From contig DATGUA010000025.1 of NCBI GenBank assembly GCA_035301545.1, forward strand, positions 17,871-81,870: 64,000 bases of DNA, written 5' to 3'. This document shows positions 1 to 9,607 of this stretch, piece after piece; position 1 is the first letter of the stretch; every line of letters begins with the position of its first letter. The position numbers and the translations under genes are program-made. Origin of the DNA: DATGUA01 sp035301545. GTDB lineage: Bacteria > Bacillota > Clostridia > Tissierellales > Tissierellaceae. Below the pieces are notes generated by a model. The model saw only the letters and a list, made by a program, of their open reading frames with translations. It was not told where the DNA came from and searched no databases.

Positions 1-984
1 GAGATAATTGATAACTCATATGTAAATATGGCAAAAAAAGCTGAAGGACTATTATCACTATATAAAGAAGAAGTAGAAATGTTTTATATGGAAGATTTAA
101 GTTTTATAGAATTAGCTAGTAGATGGGGATATATATTTAAAGCTAAAGACATAAAAGAATATTTAAATATAATTGTTGAACTAGATGAAAATAAAATTAT
201 TACTAATATGATTTGTTCTATAATTAGTAAATTAGAAAAGGATAAAAATTATGAGGAAGTAGAAGAAAAGGCTAAAAATATAATTAAAAATGAAGCTAAA
301 GTCTTAAAATTTATTAAAGATCTTCCTATTGATTCAGGAGAAAAGTGGAACTTATTTGTATTGATGGAAGAACCTGAAAAGTATATGAAACAGTATGTAG
401 GATTGATGAAAAAGCTTCTACCTATATTTGAAGAATTATATATGGAGTATAATGAAAAAATAAGAATATCTGGAGATAATATAGTAAGGACTTTAGAAAA
501 AGAAGATCCAGAATATATAGAGGTATTATCTAATTCAAAGATTGATATAGACATGATAGAGGGTAACAAAATTAATATACTAATATCAGCCTTTGATCCT
601 TATACATTAAAATTAATAGATCAATCTAAGATACCTTTTATTGTCTGGGGATTAGAAATGGAAATGGCATTTAAAAAGATAAAGGAAATTGATGAAGAAG
701 AAATAGAAGAAAGAGTTCAGATATTTAAGAATTTAGGAGATAGAACAAGATATGAGGTATTAAAGTTAATTGCTGAAAATGAAACTTCCACTAAGGTAAT
801 AGCAAATACTTTAGAAGTATCAAGTGCTACTATATCCTATCATATAAATAATTTGGCCAAATCTAAGATAATTAAAGTTAATAGTCCTAATGAAAGATAT
901 AAATATACAATTGATTATAAATTGTTAGATGAGGTTATAGAGGATTTGAAAAAAGATTTCAACTTTATAAATGAGAGTAACTAA
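1..984 (+). CDS. ArsR-type winged-helix regulator, 5'-truncated
   Basis: The reading frame is open from base 1, so the true start lies outside the window. The internal ATG at 28 has no clear ribosome binding site. About 327 codons are visible. The last 90 or so residues form a winged-helix DNA-binding domain of ArsR type: FKNLGDRTRYEVLKLIAENE, then a recognition helix around SSATISYHINNL and a wing near NERYKYTI. The N-terminal 230 residues are acidic and helical and match no domain I recognise; they may be a ligand-sensing part (similar ArsR-like proteins of about 320-350 residues exist). It sits 130 bases upstream of rtcB on the same strand and could control it. The family assignment of the HTH is firm; the effector is unknown. 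Confidence 0.75.
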   Translation, partial: EIIDNSYVNMAKKAEGLLSLYKEEVEMFYMEDLSFIELASRWGYIFKAKDIKEYLNIIVELDENKIITNMICSIISKLEKDKNYEEVEEKAKNIIKNEAKVLKFIKDLPIDSGEKWNLFVLMEEPEKYMKQYVGLMKKLLPIFEELYMEYNEKIRISGDNIVRTLEKEDPEYIEVLSNSKIDIDMIEGNKINILISAFDPYTLKLIDQSKIPFIVWGLEMEMAFKKIKEIDEEEIEERVQIFKNLGDRTRYEVLKLIAENETSTKVIANTLEVSSATISYHINNLAKSKIIKVNSPNERYKYTIDYKLLDEVIEDLKKDFNFINESN

Positions 985-1114
985 ATATAGAACAAATGAA
1001 AATATTATATATATATGATAGGCTTATACTAAGAGGATGAGTTATATCCTAATGTTTAGGGTATTCTATCAATAGAAGATTAATGAATGTAATTGATTAA
1101 TAAGGAGTGATGGA

Positions 1115-2329
1115 GTGGAGTTAGAAGGAAAATATAATACAGCTAAGGTATTTACAGATGAACTAGAAGAAGGATCTAGAGATCAGATTATTAGACTTTT
1201 AGACCAGGAATTTATTGAAGATTCTAAGGTAAGAATAATGCCTGATGTTCACCAGGGGATGGGTGCAGTTATAGGATTTACAGCAGATATGGGAGATAAA
1301 GTAATTCCCAACATTGTAGGTGTAGATATCGGTTGTGGCATGCTAACTGTAGAATTAGGTGATATAGATATTGATCTACCAGAATTAGATAAAGTGATTA
1401 ATAATAAAGTTCCATCAGGTAGACATGTTCATAATGGTAGGAGAATAAAATATGACAGACTTGAAGATTTATATTGTTACAGAGATTTAAAAAATACTAA
1501 AAGAATAGAAAGAAGTATCGGTACACTTGGCGGCGGAAATCATTTTATTGAATTAGGTATCGATAGTAAAGATAATAGATATTTGGTAATTCATTCTGGA
1601 AGTAGAAATCTAGGTAAACAAGTTGCAGATCATTATCAAAAATTAGCAATAGATTTATGTAGTGGGAAAGAAGAATATTTTGAACGTAAGGAAAAATTAA
1701 TTGAAGAATATAAAGCAAAAGGTAAAAGAAATAAGATTAATAAAGCCCTTAAAAAATTAAGAAGAGAATATAAGGGACATGAACCTAAGTATCCAAAAGA
1801 CCTATGCTATCTACATGGTAAGTATAGGGATATGTATCTAAAGGATATGAGGATATGTCAGGAATATGCAAATTTAAATAGAGAGACTATGGCAGATATA
1901 ATATTGAAAAATCTATTAGAGAAAGACTTAGAAGAATTCTCATATTTTGAAACAGTCCATAATTATATAAATTTTAAAGATAATATAATTAGAAAAGGGG
2001 CTATATCTGCATATAAAGATGAAAAGATTTTAATTCCAATAAATATGAGAGATGGATCTATACTAGCAAAGGGTAAGGAAAATCCAGATTGGAATTATTC
2101 AGCACCTCATGGAGCTGGAAGACTTATGAGTAGGACTCAAGCAAAAAGTGATTTAACATTAGAGGCATTTAAAGAAAGTATGGAAGGTATATATTCAACA
2201 TCGGTTCATAAGGGAACCCTAGATGAGAGTCCATTTGCATATAAATCTATAGATAGTATTTTAGATAATATGGAAGATACAGCAGAGATTTTAGAGATTA
2301 TAAAACCTATTTATAATTATAAGGCATAA
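1115..2329 (+). CDS. rtcB: RtcB-family RNA ligase
   Basis: RtcB is a Mn2+/GTP-dependent RNA ligase that joins 2',3'-cyclic phosphate (or 3'-phosphate) ends to 5'-OH ends in RNA repair or tRNA splicing. At 404 residues it has the usual length of the short bacterial branch. Visible signatures in order: DVHQGMG near residue 45, GVDIGCGM near 70 with the metal-binding Cys, GGGNHFIEL near 140, HSGSRNLG near 160, and SAPHGAGRLMSRTQA near 330, whose His is the expected GMP-acceptor. The start is GTG at 1115, seven bases after the site AAGGAG (1102-1107); the ATG at 1110 is out of frame and stops at once. No RtcA cyclase is adjacent. A regulator gene lies upstream and a nucleotidyltransferase follows 52 bases downstream. 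Confidence 0.93.
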   Translation: MELEGKYNTAKVFTDELEEGSRDQIIRLLDQEFIEDSKVRIMPDVHQGMGAVIGFTADMGDKVIPNIVGVDIGCGMLTVELGDIDIDLPELDKVINNKVPSGRHVHNGRRIKYDRLEDLYCYRDLKNTKRIERSIGTLGGGNHFIELGIDSKDNRYLVIHSGSRNLGKQVADHYQKLAIDLCSGKEEYFERKEKLIEEYKAKGKRNKINKALKKLRREYKGHEPKYPKDLCYLHGKYRDMYLKDMRICQEYANLNRETMADIILKNLLEKDLEEFSYFETVHNYINFKDNIIRKGAISAYKDEKILIPINMRDGSILAKGKENPDWNYSAPHGAGRLMSRTQAKSDLTLEAFKESMEGIYSTSVHKGTLDESPFAYKSIDSILDNMEDTAEILEIIKPIYNYKA

Positions 2330-2381
2330 GATATTTAAGAGATAATTTATAATAGGAATCTGATTAAAAGAGGGATAGATT

Positions 2382-2963
2382 ATGACTTCTGGAATAATAA
2401 TGGCATCAGGTTTTTCACGGAGAATGGGAAAAGATAAATTGTTGCTAGAGATAGAAGGGAAGAAAATCGTAGAATATGTAATAGAAGCTGCAAAGAAATC
2501 AAATCTAAATGAGATTATATTAGTATATAGGACTAGGGAAATTAGAGATATTGGGGAAAAATATAATATAAAAACTGTATATAATCCTAAAGCTCATTTA
2601 GGTCAGTCACAAAGTGTTATATTAGGTGTAGAAAATTCCTCTAGTAATAATTCATATATGTTCCTAGTAGGGGATCAACCTTTTACAGATTATAAATTAA
2701 TTAATAAATTAATTAGAAAACATATAGAAAATGAAGGAAAGATAGTTATTCCATTTTCAAATGGAAATATAAATATGCCAATTATATTTCCAAAATTGTT
2801 TAAGGAAGATTTACTAAATGTAAAAGGAGATAAAGGTGGTAGAGAAATAATTCAAGATAATCCAGATTCTATAGTATCAGTAAATATAGAGAATCAGAAA
2901 TTATTAAAAGATATAGATACAATTGAAGAATATAGTGATTGGTGTCTTTATAATATAAAATAA
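2382..2963 (+). CDS. MobA/MocA-like NTP transferase
   Basis: This 193-residue protein has the glycosyltransferase-A-like nucleotidyltransferase fold of the MobA/MocA family. The N-terminal nucleotide-binding loop MASGFSRRMGKDKLLL (residues 7-22) and the metal-binding GDQPF near residue 97 are intact. Family members transfer GMP or CMP to molybdopterin; MocA-type enzymes serve xanthine-dehydrogenase-like molybdenum hydroxylases. A molybdenum hydroxylase operon lies 6.6 kb downstream, which makes a molybdopterin cytidylyltransferase role attractive, but this is inference because other members of the family use sugar or polyol phosphates. The ATG follows AGAGGGATAGATT. The stop codon is inside the palindromic terminator at 2958-3003. 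Confidence 0.8.
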   Translation: MTSGIIMASGFSRRMGKDKLLLEIEGKKIVEYVIEAAKKSNLNEIILVYRTREIRDIGEKYNIKTVYNPKAHLGQSQSVILGVENSSSNNSYMFLVGDQPFTDYKLINKLIRKHIENEGKIVIPFSNGNINMPIIFPKLFKEDLLNVKGDKGGREIIQDNPDSIVSVNIENQKLLKDIDTIEEYSDWCLYNIK

Positions 2964-3003
2964 AATATCCAAACCTTGATATCAAGGTTTGGATATTTTA
3001 TTT
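2958..3003. terminator. Perfect palindromic bidirectional terminator
   Basis: The 46 bases form a perfect inverted repeat centred at 2980/2981 with core CCAAACCTTGAT / ATCAAGGTTTGG, flanked by A- and T-runs. It lies between the convergent NTP-transferase and rpsD genes and can end both transcripts. The stop codon of the upstream gene is embedded in one arm. Confidence 0.85.
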
Positions 3004-3004
3004 A

Positions 3005-3604
3005 CTATATTAATTTTGAGTAGAACTCAACGATTAGATGGTCCTCAATTTCAATTGGAACTTCTTCTCTTTCAGGCATTCTAGTTAATTTTCCTGAGAA
3101 ATTATCTTCATTTTTGTCTAGGTATGGATAGCTGTTTAAGAAGCTATCTTTGAAATTATCACTAAATAATTCTACATTTCTAGATTTCTCTTTTAATGTT
3201 AGTTCATCTCCTACTTTTACTGCATAAGATGGAATATTAATTCTTTTACCATTTACTAATATATGTCCATGAACTACCATTTGTCTAGCCTGTCTAATAG
3301 AGGACGCAAAACCCATTCTATATGTTAAATTGTCTAATCTAGTTTCTAAAGATTTAACTAGCGCATCACCAGTTAGTTCTTCAGATTTAACAGCATCTTT
3401 AACATATCTTCTAAATTGTTTTTCCATAACTCCATAGTATGCTCTTAGTCTTTGTTTTTCTAATAACTGCATACCGTATTCTGTTAACTTTTTGTCTGCT
3501 CTTGAAGTTCCTCTAGCTGCTCTATCCATTGCTTTTGGATGACCACAAACGTTTAAACCTAATCTTCTAGATTGTTTAAATCTAGGTCCTTTCATATTTG
3601 CCAT
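3005..3604 (-). CDS. rpsD: 30S ribosomal protein S4
   Basis: S4 binds 16S rRNA early in assembly of the small subunit. The sequence has the family N-terminus [20 protein letters not shown] and the S4 RNA-binding domain around residues 90-150 ([32 protein letters not shown]). I place the start at the ATG at 3604 (MANMKGPRF): the ribosome binding site AGGAG directly abuts an upstream in-frame ATG at 3613, so that ATG is too close, whereas it is nine bases from 3604. Only a single Cys is present near the N-terminus, so this is the zinc-free form. The gene stands alone here, as often in clostridia, where S4 frequently autoregulates its own mRNA; I see no clear leader structure. Confidence 0.95.
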   Translation of the reverse strand: MANMKGPRFKQSRRLGLNVCGHPKAMDRAARGTSRADKKLTEYGMQLLEKQRLRAYYGVMEKQFRRYVKDAVKSEELTGDALVKSLETRLDNLTYRMGFASSIRQARQMVVHGHILVNGKRINIPSYAVKVGDELTLKEKSRNVELFSDNFKDSFLNSYPYLDKNEDNFSGKLTRMPEREEVPIEIEDHLIVEFYSKLI

Positions 3605-3671
3605 ATTTTTCATCTCCTAAATTATCTAAATTATTTGCCGCGATAATTTAAGCCTAATCTAGTCTTCTAAT

Positions 3672-3700
3672 AATATAACATAAACTTATCGAAAAGTAAA
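3672..3700 (-). promoter_or_regulatory. Predicted sigma-A promoter of rpsD
   Basis: On the minus strand TTTACT (3700-3695) and TATATT (3677-3672) are separated by 17 bases, with a TG one base before the -10 (extended -10). It lies about 70 bases upstream of the chosen rpsD start. Confidence 0.55.
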
Positions 3701-3875
3701 CAAAAACACTATCAATAACTTCTATTTTATTATGATATATTATAAATAATGATTTTTCTAAAAAATATTGATATACTAGGTTTAGATTCTTTTAGTAAAG
3801 ATAGGATGTAAAAATTGTATACTTATATAATTACTAGAAAGAGTAGTATGATTAATTCTAACAAGGAGGATATAT

Positions 3876-5162
3876 ATGACATTATTAATTAAAGATATTG
3901 ATTTACTTCCAATAAATGATTTGAAGGAGGTAATATATGGAACTAATATATATATAAAAGAGGATAAGATCTGTCATATTGGAGAAATAAGGGAAGATAT
4001 AGAAGTAAGTAGGATTATAGATGGGAAAAACAAACTAGCCATGCCAGGATTAATAAATTCTCATACCCACGTAGGAATGTCACTTTTAAGAAATTATGCT
4101 GATGATTTGCCTTTACATGAATGGTTAAATGATGCTATATGGCCAGTTGAAGCTAAGTTAACCGGAGAGGATGTATACTGGGGATCCCTCCTAAGTATGG
4201 TAGAAATGATCCAATCAGGGACTACTGCTTTTTGTGATATGTACTTTTTTATGGATGAAGTAGGAGAAGGAGTAGAAAAATCTGGAATGAGATCTATACT
4301 AACTAGAGGTATGGTTGAAGATGATGATTCAGATGAAAAGCTAAAAGATACTAAGGAATTATATAACAATTGGAATGGAAAGGCAGATGGTAGAATTAAA
4401 GTAATGGTAGCACCACATGCCCCATATACTTGTAGTCCGGAATTTTTAACAAAGTCTATAGATTTAGCAAAAGAATTGGATACTGGGATCCACATTCATT
4501 TATCAGAAACTAAAAAAGAGGTAGAAGATAGCTTTAAACTTTATGGTAAATCACCTATAAAACATGTATATGATTTAGGTCTATTTGATCTTCATACTAT
4601 AGCAGCCCATTGTGTTCATGTAGATGATGAAGATATAGAACTATTATTAGAGAAAAATGTACATCCAGCAAATAATCCAAGAAGTAATCTAAAACTAGCA
4701 TCAGGATTTGCACCAGTAGATAAGATGTTAAAGAAAAGAATACCTGTATCTTTGGCAACTGATGGATCATCTAGTAATAATAATTTAAATATGTTTGAAG
4801 AGATAAATTTAGCAGTGTTGGTCAATAAAGCAGTAAATTTAGATGCTATATCAGTATCTGCATATGAGGCTTTAGAAATGGCAAGTATAAATGGAGCTAA
4901 AGCTTTAGATTGGTCTAATGAAATAGGGTCTATTGAAGTAGATAAAAAAGCTGATTTAATCCTAATAGATATGGATAAACCTCATCTATACCCAAAACAT
5001 AATACAGTCTCAGCTCTAAGTTATTCAGTACAAGGATCAGATGTAGATACTGTTATAATAGATGGTAATATTATTATGGAAAATAGAGAAGTTAAGACTT
5101 TAGATGTAGAGAAGATTAAGTTTATGGCAGAAAAGCATGCTAAGGATTTGATTAGTAGATAG
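3876..5162 (+). CDS. mtaD: 5'-methylthioadenosine/S-adenosylhomocysteine deaminase
   Basis: An amidohydrolase-superfamily deaminase of 428 residues that converts MTA and SAH to the inosyl derivatives in SAM recycling. Metal ligands are visible as HTH in [18 protein letters not shown] (about residue 60), HIHLSET (about 205), HCVHV (about 245) and [16 protein letters not shown] (about 295), the last being typical of the MTA/SAH branch rather than chlorohydrolases. The start ATG follows the strong site AAGGAGGA (3863-3870). It appears to be a single-gene unit followed by a terminator at 5269-5304. Other TrzA/AtzA-like deaminases are the alternative, but the active-site segments fit MtaD well. 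Confidence 0.88.
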   Translation: MTLLIKDIDLLPINDLKEVIYGTNIYIKEDKICHIGEIREDIEVSRIIDGKNKLAMPGLINSHTHVGMSLLRNYADDLPLHEWLNDAIWPVEAKLTGEDVYWGSLLSMVEMIQSGTTAFCDMYFFMDEVGEGVEKSGMRSILTRGMVEDDDSDEKLKDTKELYNNWNGKADGRIKVMVAPHAPYTCSPEFLTKSIDLAKELDTGIHIHLSETKKEVEDSFKLYGKSPIKHVYDLGLFDLHTIAAHCVHVDDEDIELLLEKNVHPANNPRSNLKLASGFAPVDKMLKKRIPVSLATDGSSSNNNLNMFEEINLAVLVNKAVNLDAISVSAYEALEMASINGAKALDWSNEIGSIEVDKKADLILIDMDKPHLYPKHNTVSALSYSVQGSDVDTVIIDGNIIMENREVKTLDVEKIKFMAEKHAKDLISR

Positions 5163-5207
5163 AATTATTTTTTGTATTTATTTGATTAGATAATATAAAT
5201 GACTATT

Positions 5208-5240
5208 ATATAGAACCTTCCTCCGATAAAATTGAAGGAC
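5208..5240 (+). repeat. Dispersed 33-base motif, copy 1
   Basis: A 33-base segment containing CTCCGATAAAATTGAAGG is 30/33 identical to 24708-24740. Here CCTTC (5216-5220) and GAAGG (5234-5238) can pair around a 13-base loop. Both copies sit shortly after the end of a plus-strand gene. The function is unknown. Confidence 0.6.
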
Positions 5241-5268
5241 GAGGTTATTAATAATAACATCATAAAAG

Positions 5269-5304
5269 GATGCTTAAAATCAATTGGTTTTAGGCATCTT
5301 TTTT
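5269..5304 (+). terminator. Intrinsic terminator
   Basis: A 12-bp stem (GATGCTTAAAAT with GTTTTAGGCATC, two G-T pairs) and a 6-base loop are followed by six T residues. It separates the deaminase gene from the germination operon. Confidence 0.85.
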
Positions 5305-5406
5305 ATTTGCCCTATCTAAAGTAAAAATTATTCAAATTTCTAAGAATATCTATTATAATTTTTCCAATCTTTGGGAACAATTTATTGAAAGTGGAAGGTG
5401 ATTATT

Positions 5407-6831
5407 ATGATCTCAGATAATATAAATGTAAATAAGGAAAATGTAAAAGAAATTTTTAACAATACATCAGATTTAGTACTATATGAGTTTGAAACCTTAT
5501 CTAATGAAAAAGCTTTAATAGTCTATATAGATGGAATTATAGATGAAACTAAATTAGATGAAGATGTATTAAAGCCTTTAACTAGAGATTTGGTATCTAT
5601 CCATGATATAAGGTCAACAGTTCATATATCTAAAGTTAAGGAAATAAGAGATATAAAGGATACTACAATGCCTATCTTTCAAGGAGGTGTAGTTCTATTT
5701 ATAGAAGGATTAGATATAGCTTATGTATTTAATCTAAGTCAATGGACAAAAAGAAAGATAGAGCAACCTGCTACAGAAAGAGTTATACGAGGGTCTAAAG
5801 AATCTTTTGTAGAAGATATTGTAGTAAATAGAACTTTAATAAGACGAGAAATTATGAACGAAAACTTAGTATTTGAAAACTATATATTAGGTGAACAAAC
5901 TAATACAGCAGTATCTTTAGTATATATGGATGGAATAGTAAAAGAGGAAATTTTAGAAGATTTAAGAAATAGAATAAAGGAAATTAAGGTTGATCTAGTA
6001 CTAGATACTGGCAATATAGAATCATATATAAGTGAAAATACTAGCAAGATTGTATCTACAGTTGGACTTACTGAAAGAGCTGATACAGTAGCAGGAAAGA
6101 TTTTAGAAGGTCGTATAGCTATTTTATGTGATGGATCACCGTCAGCATTAACTGTACCTAAATTATTTATAGAAACCTTACATACTACAGAAGACTATTA
6201 TATAAATCCTATATTTGCTACATTTTTACGTCTAATGAGAACTTTTGCTTTGTTTATGAGTTTTACACTACCTAGTATATATGTATCTCTAATATTATAT
6301 CATCAAGAAATGATACCTACGGAATTATTAATGTCTATAGCTGGACAAAGGGAGGGAGTACCTCTTGGAACCTCTTTAGAGGCCTTACTCTTAATATTGT
6401 TTTTTGATCTTCTAAGGGAAGCAACTCTTAGAATACCTCAGGCATTAGGAGAGGCAGTAATACTAGTTGGAGGTTTAGTAATAGGTGATGCAGCAGTAAA
6501 TGCTGGTGTAGTTAGTGCTACAATGATTATTGTTGTAGCTGTTACAGGAGTTTCAGAGTTTGTAGTATCAAAATTTAGAGAAGAGGTTCCTATTTTAAGA
6601 ATTATATTTCTTTTTTTAGGTTCTATTTTAGGTCTGTATGGTGTAAGCTTTGGACTTATATTTTTAATAATTGATTTAATAAGTTTAGATTCTTTTGGAG
6701 TGCCATATATGTGGCCATTAGCACCTTATGATAGACAAGGTATAAAAGATACTATACTAAAAACTCCTTTACAGAAATTAGAATTTAGACCTGAAATTAT
6801 GTCAAATAAAGATGCAAGGAAGAGGAGATAA
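5407..6831 (+). CDS. Spore germination protein, GerA/GerKA family (subunit A)
   Basis: This is the A subunit of a GerA-type germinant receptor in the inner spore membrane; these complexes sense nutrients and act as ion-conducting receptors. The roughly 280-residue N-terminal cytoplasmic part is followed by a membrane domain with several hydrophobic segments between about residues 285 and 440. Family motifs include YRGSKESF-like VIRGSKESFVED near residue 140 and the conserved stretch REGVPLGTSLEALL near 315. I choose the ATG at 5407 because the site GGAAGGTG ends seven bases upstream; a GTG at 5398 lies inside that site. It is followed after two bases by the C subunit, giving an A-C-B operon that should be expressed in the forespore. 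Confidence 0.9.
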   Translation: MISDNINVNKENVKEIFNNTSDLVLYEFETLSNEKALIVYIDGIIDETKLDEDVLKPLTRDLVSIHDIRSTVHISKVKEIRDIKDTTMPIFQGGVVLFIEGLDIAYVFNLSQWTKRKIEQPATERVIRGSKESFVEDIVVNRTLIRREIMNENLVFENYILGEQTNTAVSLVYMDGIVKEEILEDLRNRIKEIKVDLVLDTGNIESYISENTSKIVSTVGLTERADTVAGKILEGRIAILCDGSPSALTVPKLFIETLHTTEDYYINPIFATFLRLMRTFALFMSFTLPSIYVSLILYHQEMIPTELLMSIAGQREGVPLGTSLEALLLILFFDLLREATLRIPQALGEAVILVGGLVIGDAAVNAGVVSATMIIVVAVTGVSEFVVSKFREEVPILRIIFLFLGSILGLYGVSFGLIFLIIDLISLDSFGVPYMWPLAPYDRQGIKDTILKTPLQKLEFRPEIMSNKDARKRR

Positions 6832-6833
6832 GA

Positions 6834-8063
6834 TTGAATAAAATGTATAAAAAACTAATTTTAATTTTAAATTTAATATTTATATTATTCTTATTAACCT
6901 CTTGTATTAGTGGCAATGAATTAGAAGAATTAGGGATTGTTGTAGCAATAGGAGTAGATAGGGAAGATGGAAAGGTAATAATAACTAATGAAGTAATAGA
7001 TCCTTCTACACAGGAAAATTCTAAAAGTGCTAATACTGATGATTCTACCGTATTTGTTCAAGGAATGGGAAATACAATAGAGGAAGCAGTAGTAGATATT
7101 AGAACAACTTTCGATAGAGAATTGTACTATGCCCATAATTATGTAGTGATAATAGGAGAGGAAGTAGCAAAAGAAGGTTTTGGATCCTATATGGATGTAT
7201 TAACTAGAAGTGATGAACAAAGAGAAAAAGCATATTTAGTTATAGCTAAAGAATTAAATGCCTATGAGATAATGGGAGGGAGACGTGGAATAGGAGCATC
7301 TTCAGGACAAAATATAGAACATATAATTGAAAAAGAAATAAAGAATGGTAGGGGTGTATCAATGACTATTGATAAATTTTTTAAAGAACATTATAAAGAA
7401 AATCAAGGAATTATTCTAGATACAGCCAGTATAGTTAGGAAACCTGAAGTTGATAAATCTAAAACAGGTTCAGATTTTGAAGTAATTTGTATAGAGGGTG
7501 GGTCTGTAGTTAATGGCGACCAATTAATAGGACATTTAACAGGAGATGAAATGCTAGGTTTTAATTTTATACAAGGAGATGTAAGTTCAGGTATAGTTTC
7601 TTTTAAATTACCTGAAAAGTTTGTAGAGGATAATCAACATACAAATATTGATAGTAAAGAATCATCCTTTCGTGTTCTGAAAACTAAAACTACAAAAGAA
7701 TTAAAAATAATAGATGGGAAACTCTATTTACACATAGATGTAGTTACTAGAGGGGATTTAACTGAAGTTAATCAAAGTTTAGATATTAGTCAATTAGAAG
7801 TCTCTAATGAAATAGAAGAAGTATGTGCTAAAGAGATAGAATCTATGATATCTAGAACAATTGATAAGGCACAAAAAGAAATAAATAAGGATATCTTTGA
7901 TCTAGGATCTTTATTCCATAGAAAATATCCAAAGCTTTGGAAGGAGTATAAAGATAATTGGGATAATATATTTGAAAATTTAAATTATACAGTTGATGTA
8001 GAGGTTAAAATTCCAGACACAGGACTTACTAATGCGCCACCTAGTATAAGGAAGGAAAAATAA
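6834..8063 (+). CDS. Spore germination lipoprotein, Ger(x)C family (subunit C)
   Basis: A 409-residue GerC-type lipoprotein, anchored to the outer face of the spore inner membrane as part of the germinant receptor. The N-terminal signal is hydrophobic and ends in the lipobox LLTSC (Cys near residue 24), followed by the family motif ELEELGIVVAIGVDR. The start is probably TTG at 6834, six bases after AGAGGAG (6821-6827); the in-frame ATG at 6843 is too far from that site. It sits two bases after the A subunit and two bases before the B subunit, implying translational coupling of the three components. Confidence 0.9.
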   Translation: MNKMYKKLILILNLIFILFLLTSCISGNELEELGIVVAIGVDREDGKVIITNEVIDPSTQENSKSANTDDSTVFVQGMGNTIEEAVVDIRTTFDRELYYAHNYVVIIGEEVAKEGFGSYMDVLTRSDEQREKAYLVIAKELNAYEIMGGRRGIGASSGQNIEHIIEKEIKNGRGVSMTIDKFFKEHYKENQGIILDTASIVRKPEVDKSKTGSDFEVICIEGGSVVNGDQLIGHLTGDEMLGFNFIQGDVSSGIVSFKLPEKFVEDNQHTNIDSKESSFRVLKTKTTKELKIIDGKLYLHIDVVTRGDLTEVNQSLDISQLEVSNEIEEVCAKEIESMISRTIDKAQKEINKDIFDLGSLFHRKYPKLWKEYKDNWDNIFENLNYTVDVEVKIPDTGLTNAPPSIRKEK

Positions 8064-8065
8064 GT

Positions 8066-9163
8066 ATGAATACAGAGAAAATAACATCTAGACAAATGAT
8101 ACTTACTATTATTATATTTAGATTATCCTTAGTGATTTCATATATGCCACCGATAGAACTACCGCCTGCTAATCAAGATGTATGGATAATAGTAGTTATA
8201 TCTATATTTTATGTAGCAATTACAGGAGCTCCTATATTATTTTTAGCTAATAAATTTAGAGACATGACTATGATGGAGTATTTTGAAAAGATTTTAGGAA
8301 AGATGTTAGGGAAGTTTATTATATTCTTATACGGATTATATTTTGGTTTTAATGCAGTATATGGAATAATATTGCAGAATAGAATTGTAGGAATAGATTT
8401 GCTACCTCAAACATCCTATTGGGTTATGATAGTTCCAATAATAGTACTTAGCATATATGTTTGTTCTAAAAGATTAGAAGACATATTTAGAATAGGAGAT
8501 TTAATTTCTCCTATAGTTTTAACGGCTATTATTATCTTAATTATATTAGGATTGCAAAATGCTGAATTTACTGAATTATTACCTATCTTATCTGATTCAA
8601 CTTTTAAAGAAATTAACACTGGTTCTTTTAAATTGGCTTTTGTTTTTGTAGATATATTCATTTTTATAATGAGTATACCATTTTTAGAAGAAAAAGATAA
8701 TATAAATAAGATTTATGGAAAGATAATTATATACAGTAAGTTTTTAATAATTATTATAATAATTGTAACCCAGGCAGCACTAGGTATAGAGCAAACTAGA
8801 CATGTAAATTTTCCATTTTTAATTTATACTAGATTGATTGAGTATAATTATATGCTCCAGAGAATAGATCCATTATATGTTATAGTATGGTTGTATGCTA
8901 GTATAGGAAGAATTATAATATATATATATTTCTCATATATGATTTTTCAAAGTATATTTAATATAAAAAATGAAAAGATTATTATATATACTGTATGTGT
9001 TTTGGTTGGATTAGCATCTTTATATTTAAGTAACACAAGTGTAAAGTTTATGTCACATTCACCATTTGCTGATGCACGTGCACTATTGTCAGCAATTTTC
9101 GTAACAATAATACCGTTATTTATTACTATAGTATATTTTTTTAGAAGAAAATCACTAAACTAA
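8066..9163 (+). CDS. Spore germination permease, GerAB/GerKB family (subunit B)
   Basis: A 365-residue integral membrane protein of the endospore germination permease family within the APC superfamily. About ten hydrophobic segments span the whole length, beginning after the short N-terminus NTEKITSRQM, a typical start for this family. B subunits are the likely germinant-binding component of the receptor. It completes the A-C-B operon, starting two bases after the C subunit stop. The substrate cannot be told from sequence. No terminator directly follows; the DUF1657 gene begins about 100 bases downstream and could be partly co-transcribed. Confidence 0.9.
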   Translation: MNTEKITSRQMILTIIIFRLSLVISYMPPIELPPANQDVWIIVVISIFYVAITGAPILFLANKFRDMTMMEYFEKILGKMLGKFIIFLYGLYFGFNAVYGIILQNRIVGIDLLPQTSYWVMIVPIIVLSIYVCSKRLEDIFRIGDLISPIVLTAIIILIILGLQNAEFTELLPILSDSTFKEINTGSFKLAFVFVDIFIFIMSIPFLEEKDNINKIYGKIIIYSKFLIIIIIIVTQAALGIEQTRHVNFPFLIYTRLIEYNYMLQRIDPLYVIVWLYASIGRIIIYIYFSYMIFQSIFNIKNEKIIIYTVCVLVGLASLYLSNTSVKFMSHSPFADARALLSAIFVTIIPLFITIVYFFRRKSLN

Positions 9164-9269
9164 AGAGAAAGGTGCAAAAGGAATAAGAAAAAAATATTTA
9201 CGTCCTGTGTGGATATTTAAATCAAATCTGGAAATACTATTTTCGGACCACAATTTAAGGAGGTATACT

Positions 9270-9488
9270 ATGACAGTAAAAAATGATTTAGAAACTGCTT
9301 TAGCTAGTGTTAAAGGATTAGCAGCAGATCTAAAAACTTTCTCTTTAGATACAGAGGATCAAAGTGCAAAACAAATGTTTGAAACATTGTCTACAGATGC
9401 AGAAAACATGGCACAATCAATAGAAAGTAGATTTGATTATCTACAAGGAACCACTCCTGAATCTACAGATCAAAACAATATGGAATAG
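9270..9488 (+). CDS. DUF1657 small protein
   Basis: A 72-residue acidic protein with the DUF1657 pattern: MTVKNDLETALASVKGLAAD, then FSLDTEDQSAKQMFE and a final helix. DUF1657 genes are common in spore formers and are often found near SpoVA or germination genes; the biochemical role is unknown. The start ATG at 9270 lies six bases after AAGGAGG (9257-9263); upstream in-frame codons have no site of their own. Its position just after the ger operon fits a spore function. A hairpin at 9495-9526 follows the stop. Confidence 0.8.
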   Translation: MTVKNDLETALASVKGLAADLKTFSLDTEDQSAKQMFETLSTDAENMAQSIESRFDYLQGTTPESTDQNNME

Positions 9489-9494
9489 TAGAAT

Positions 9495-9526
9495 AAGAAT
9501 GGCAGATTATATAGTTTGCCATTCTT
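9495..9526 (+). terminator. Stem-loop after DUF1657 gene
   Basis: AAGAATGGCA pairs with TGCCATTCTT around a 12-base loop. The downstream T-run is weak, so termination may be partial. Confidence 0.6.
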
Positions 9527-9607
9527 GTTATATTATTTATTATTATGGTTATAATTTATAGGAAATAATCTTTTTAAAAGGTATAGAGAGATAAAGGAGA
9601 GAAGTAA

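Noticed and set aside
3605..3613. An upstream rpsD start adding MKN
   Set aside because: The ribosome binding site abuts this ATG with no spacing; the next ATG has the right spacing and gives the family N-terminus.
9181..9269. A sigma-G-like promoter before the DUF1657 gene (TGGATA ... AATACTA)
   Set aside because: The spacing of 17 bases and the -35 mismatch are poor for sigma-G; not reported as a feature.
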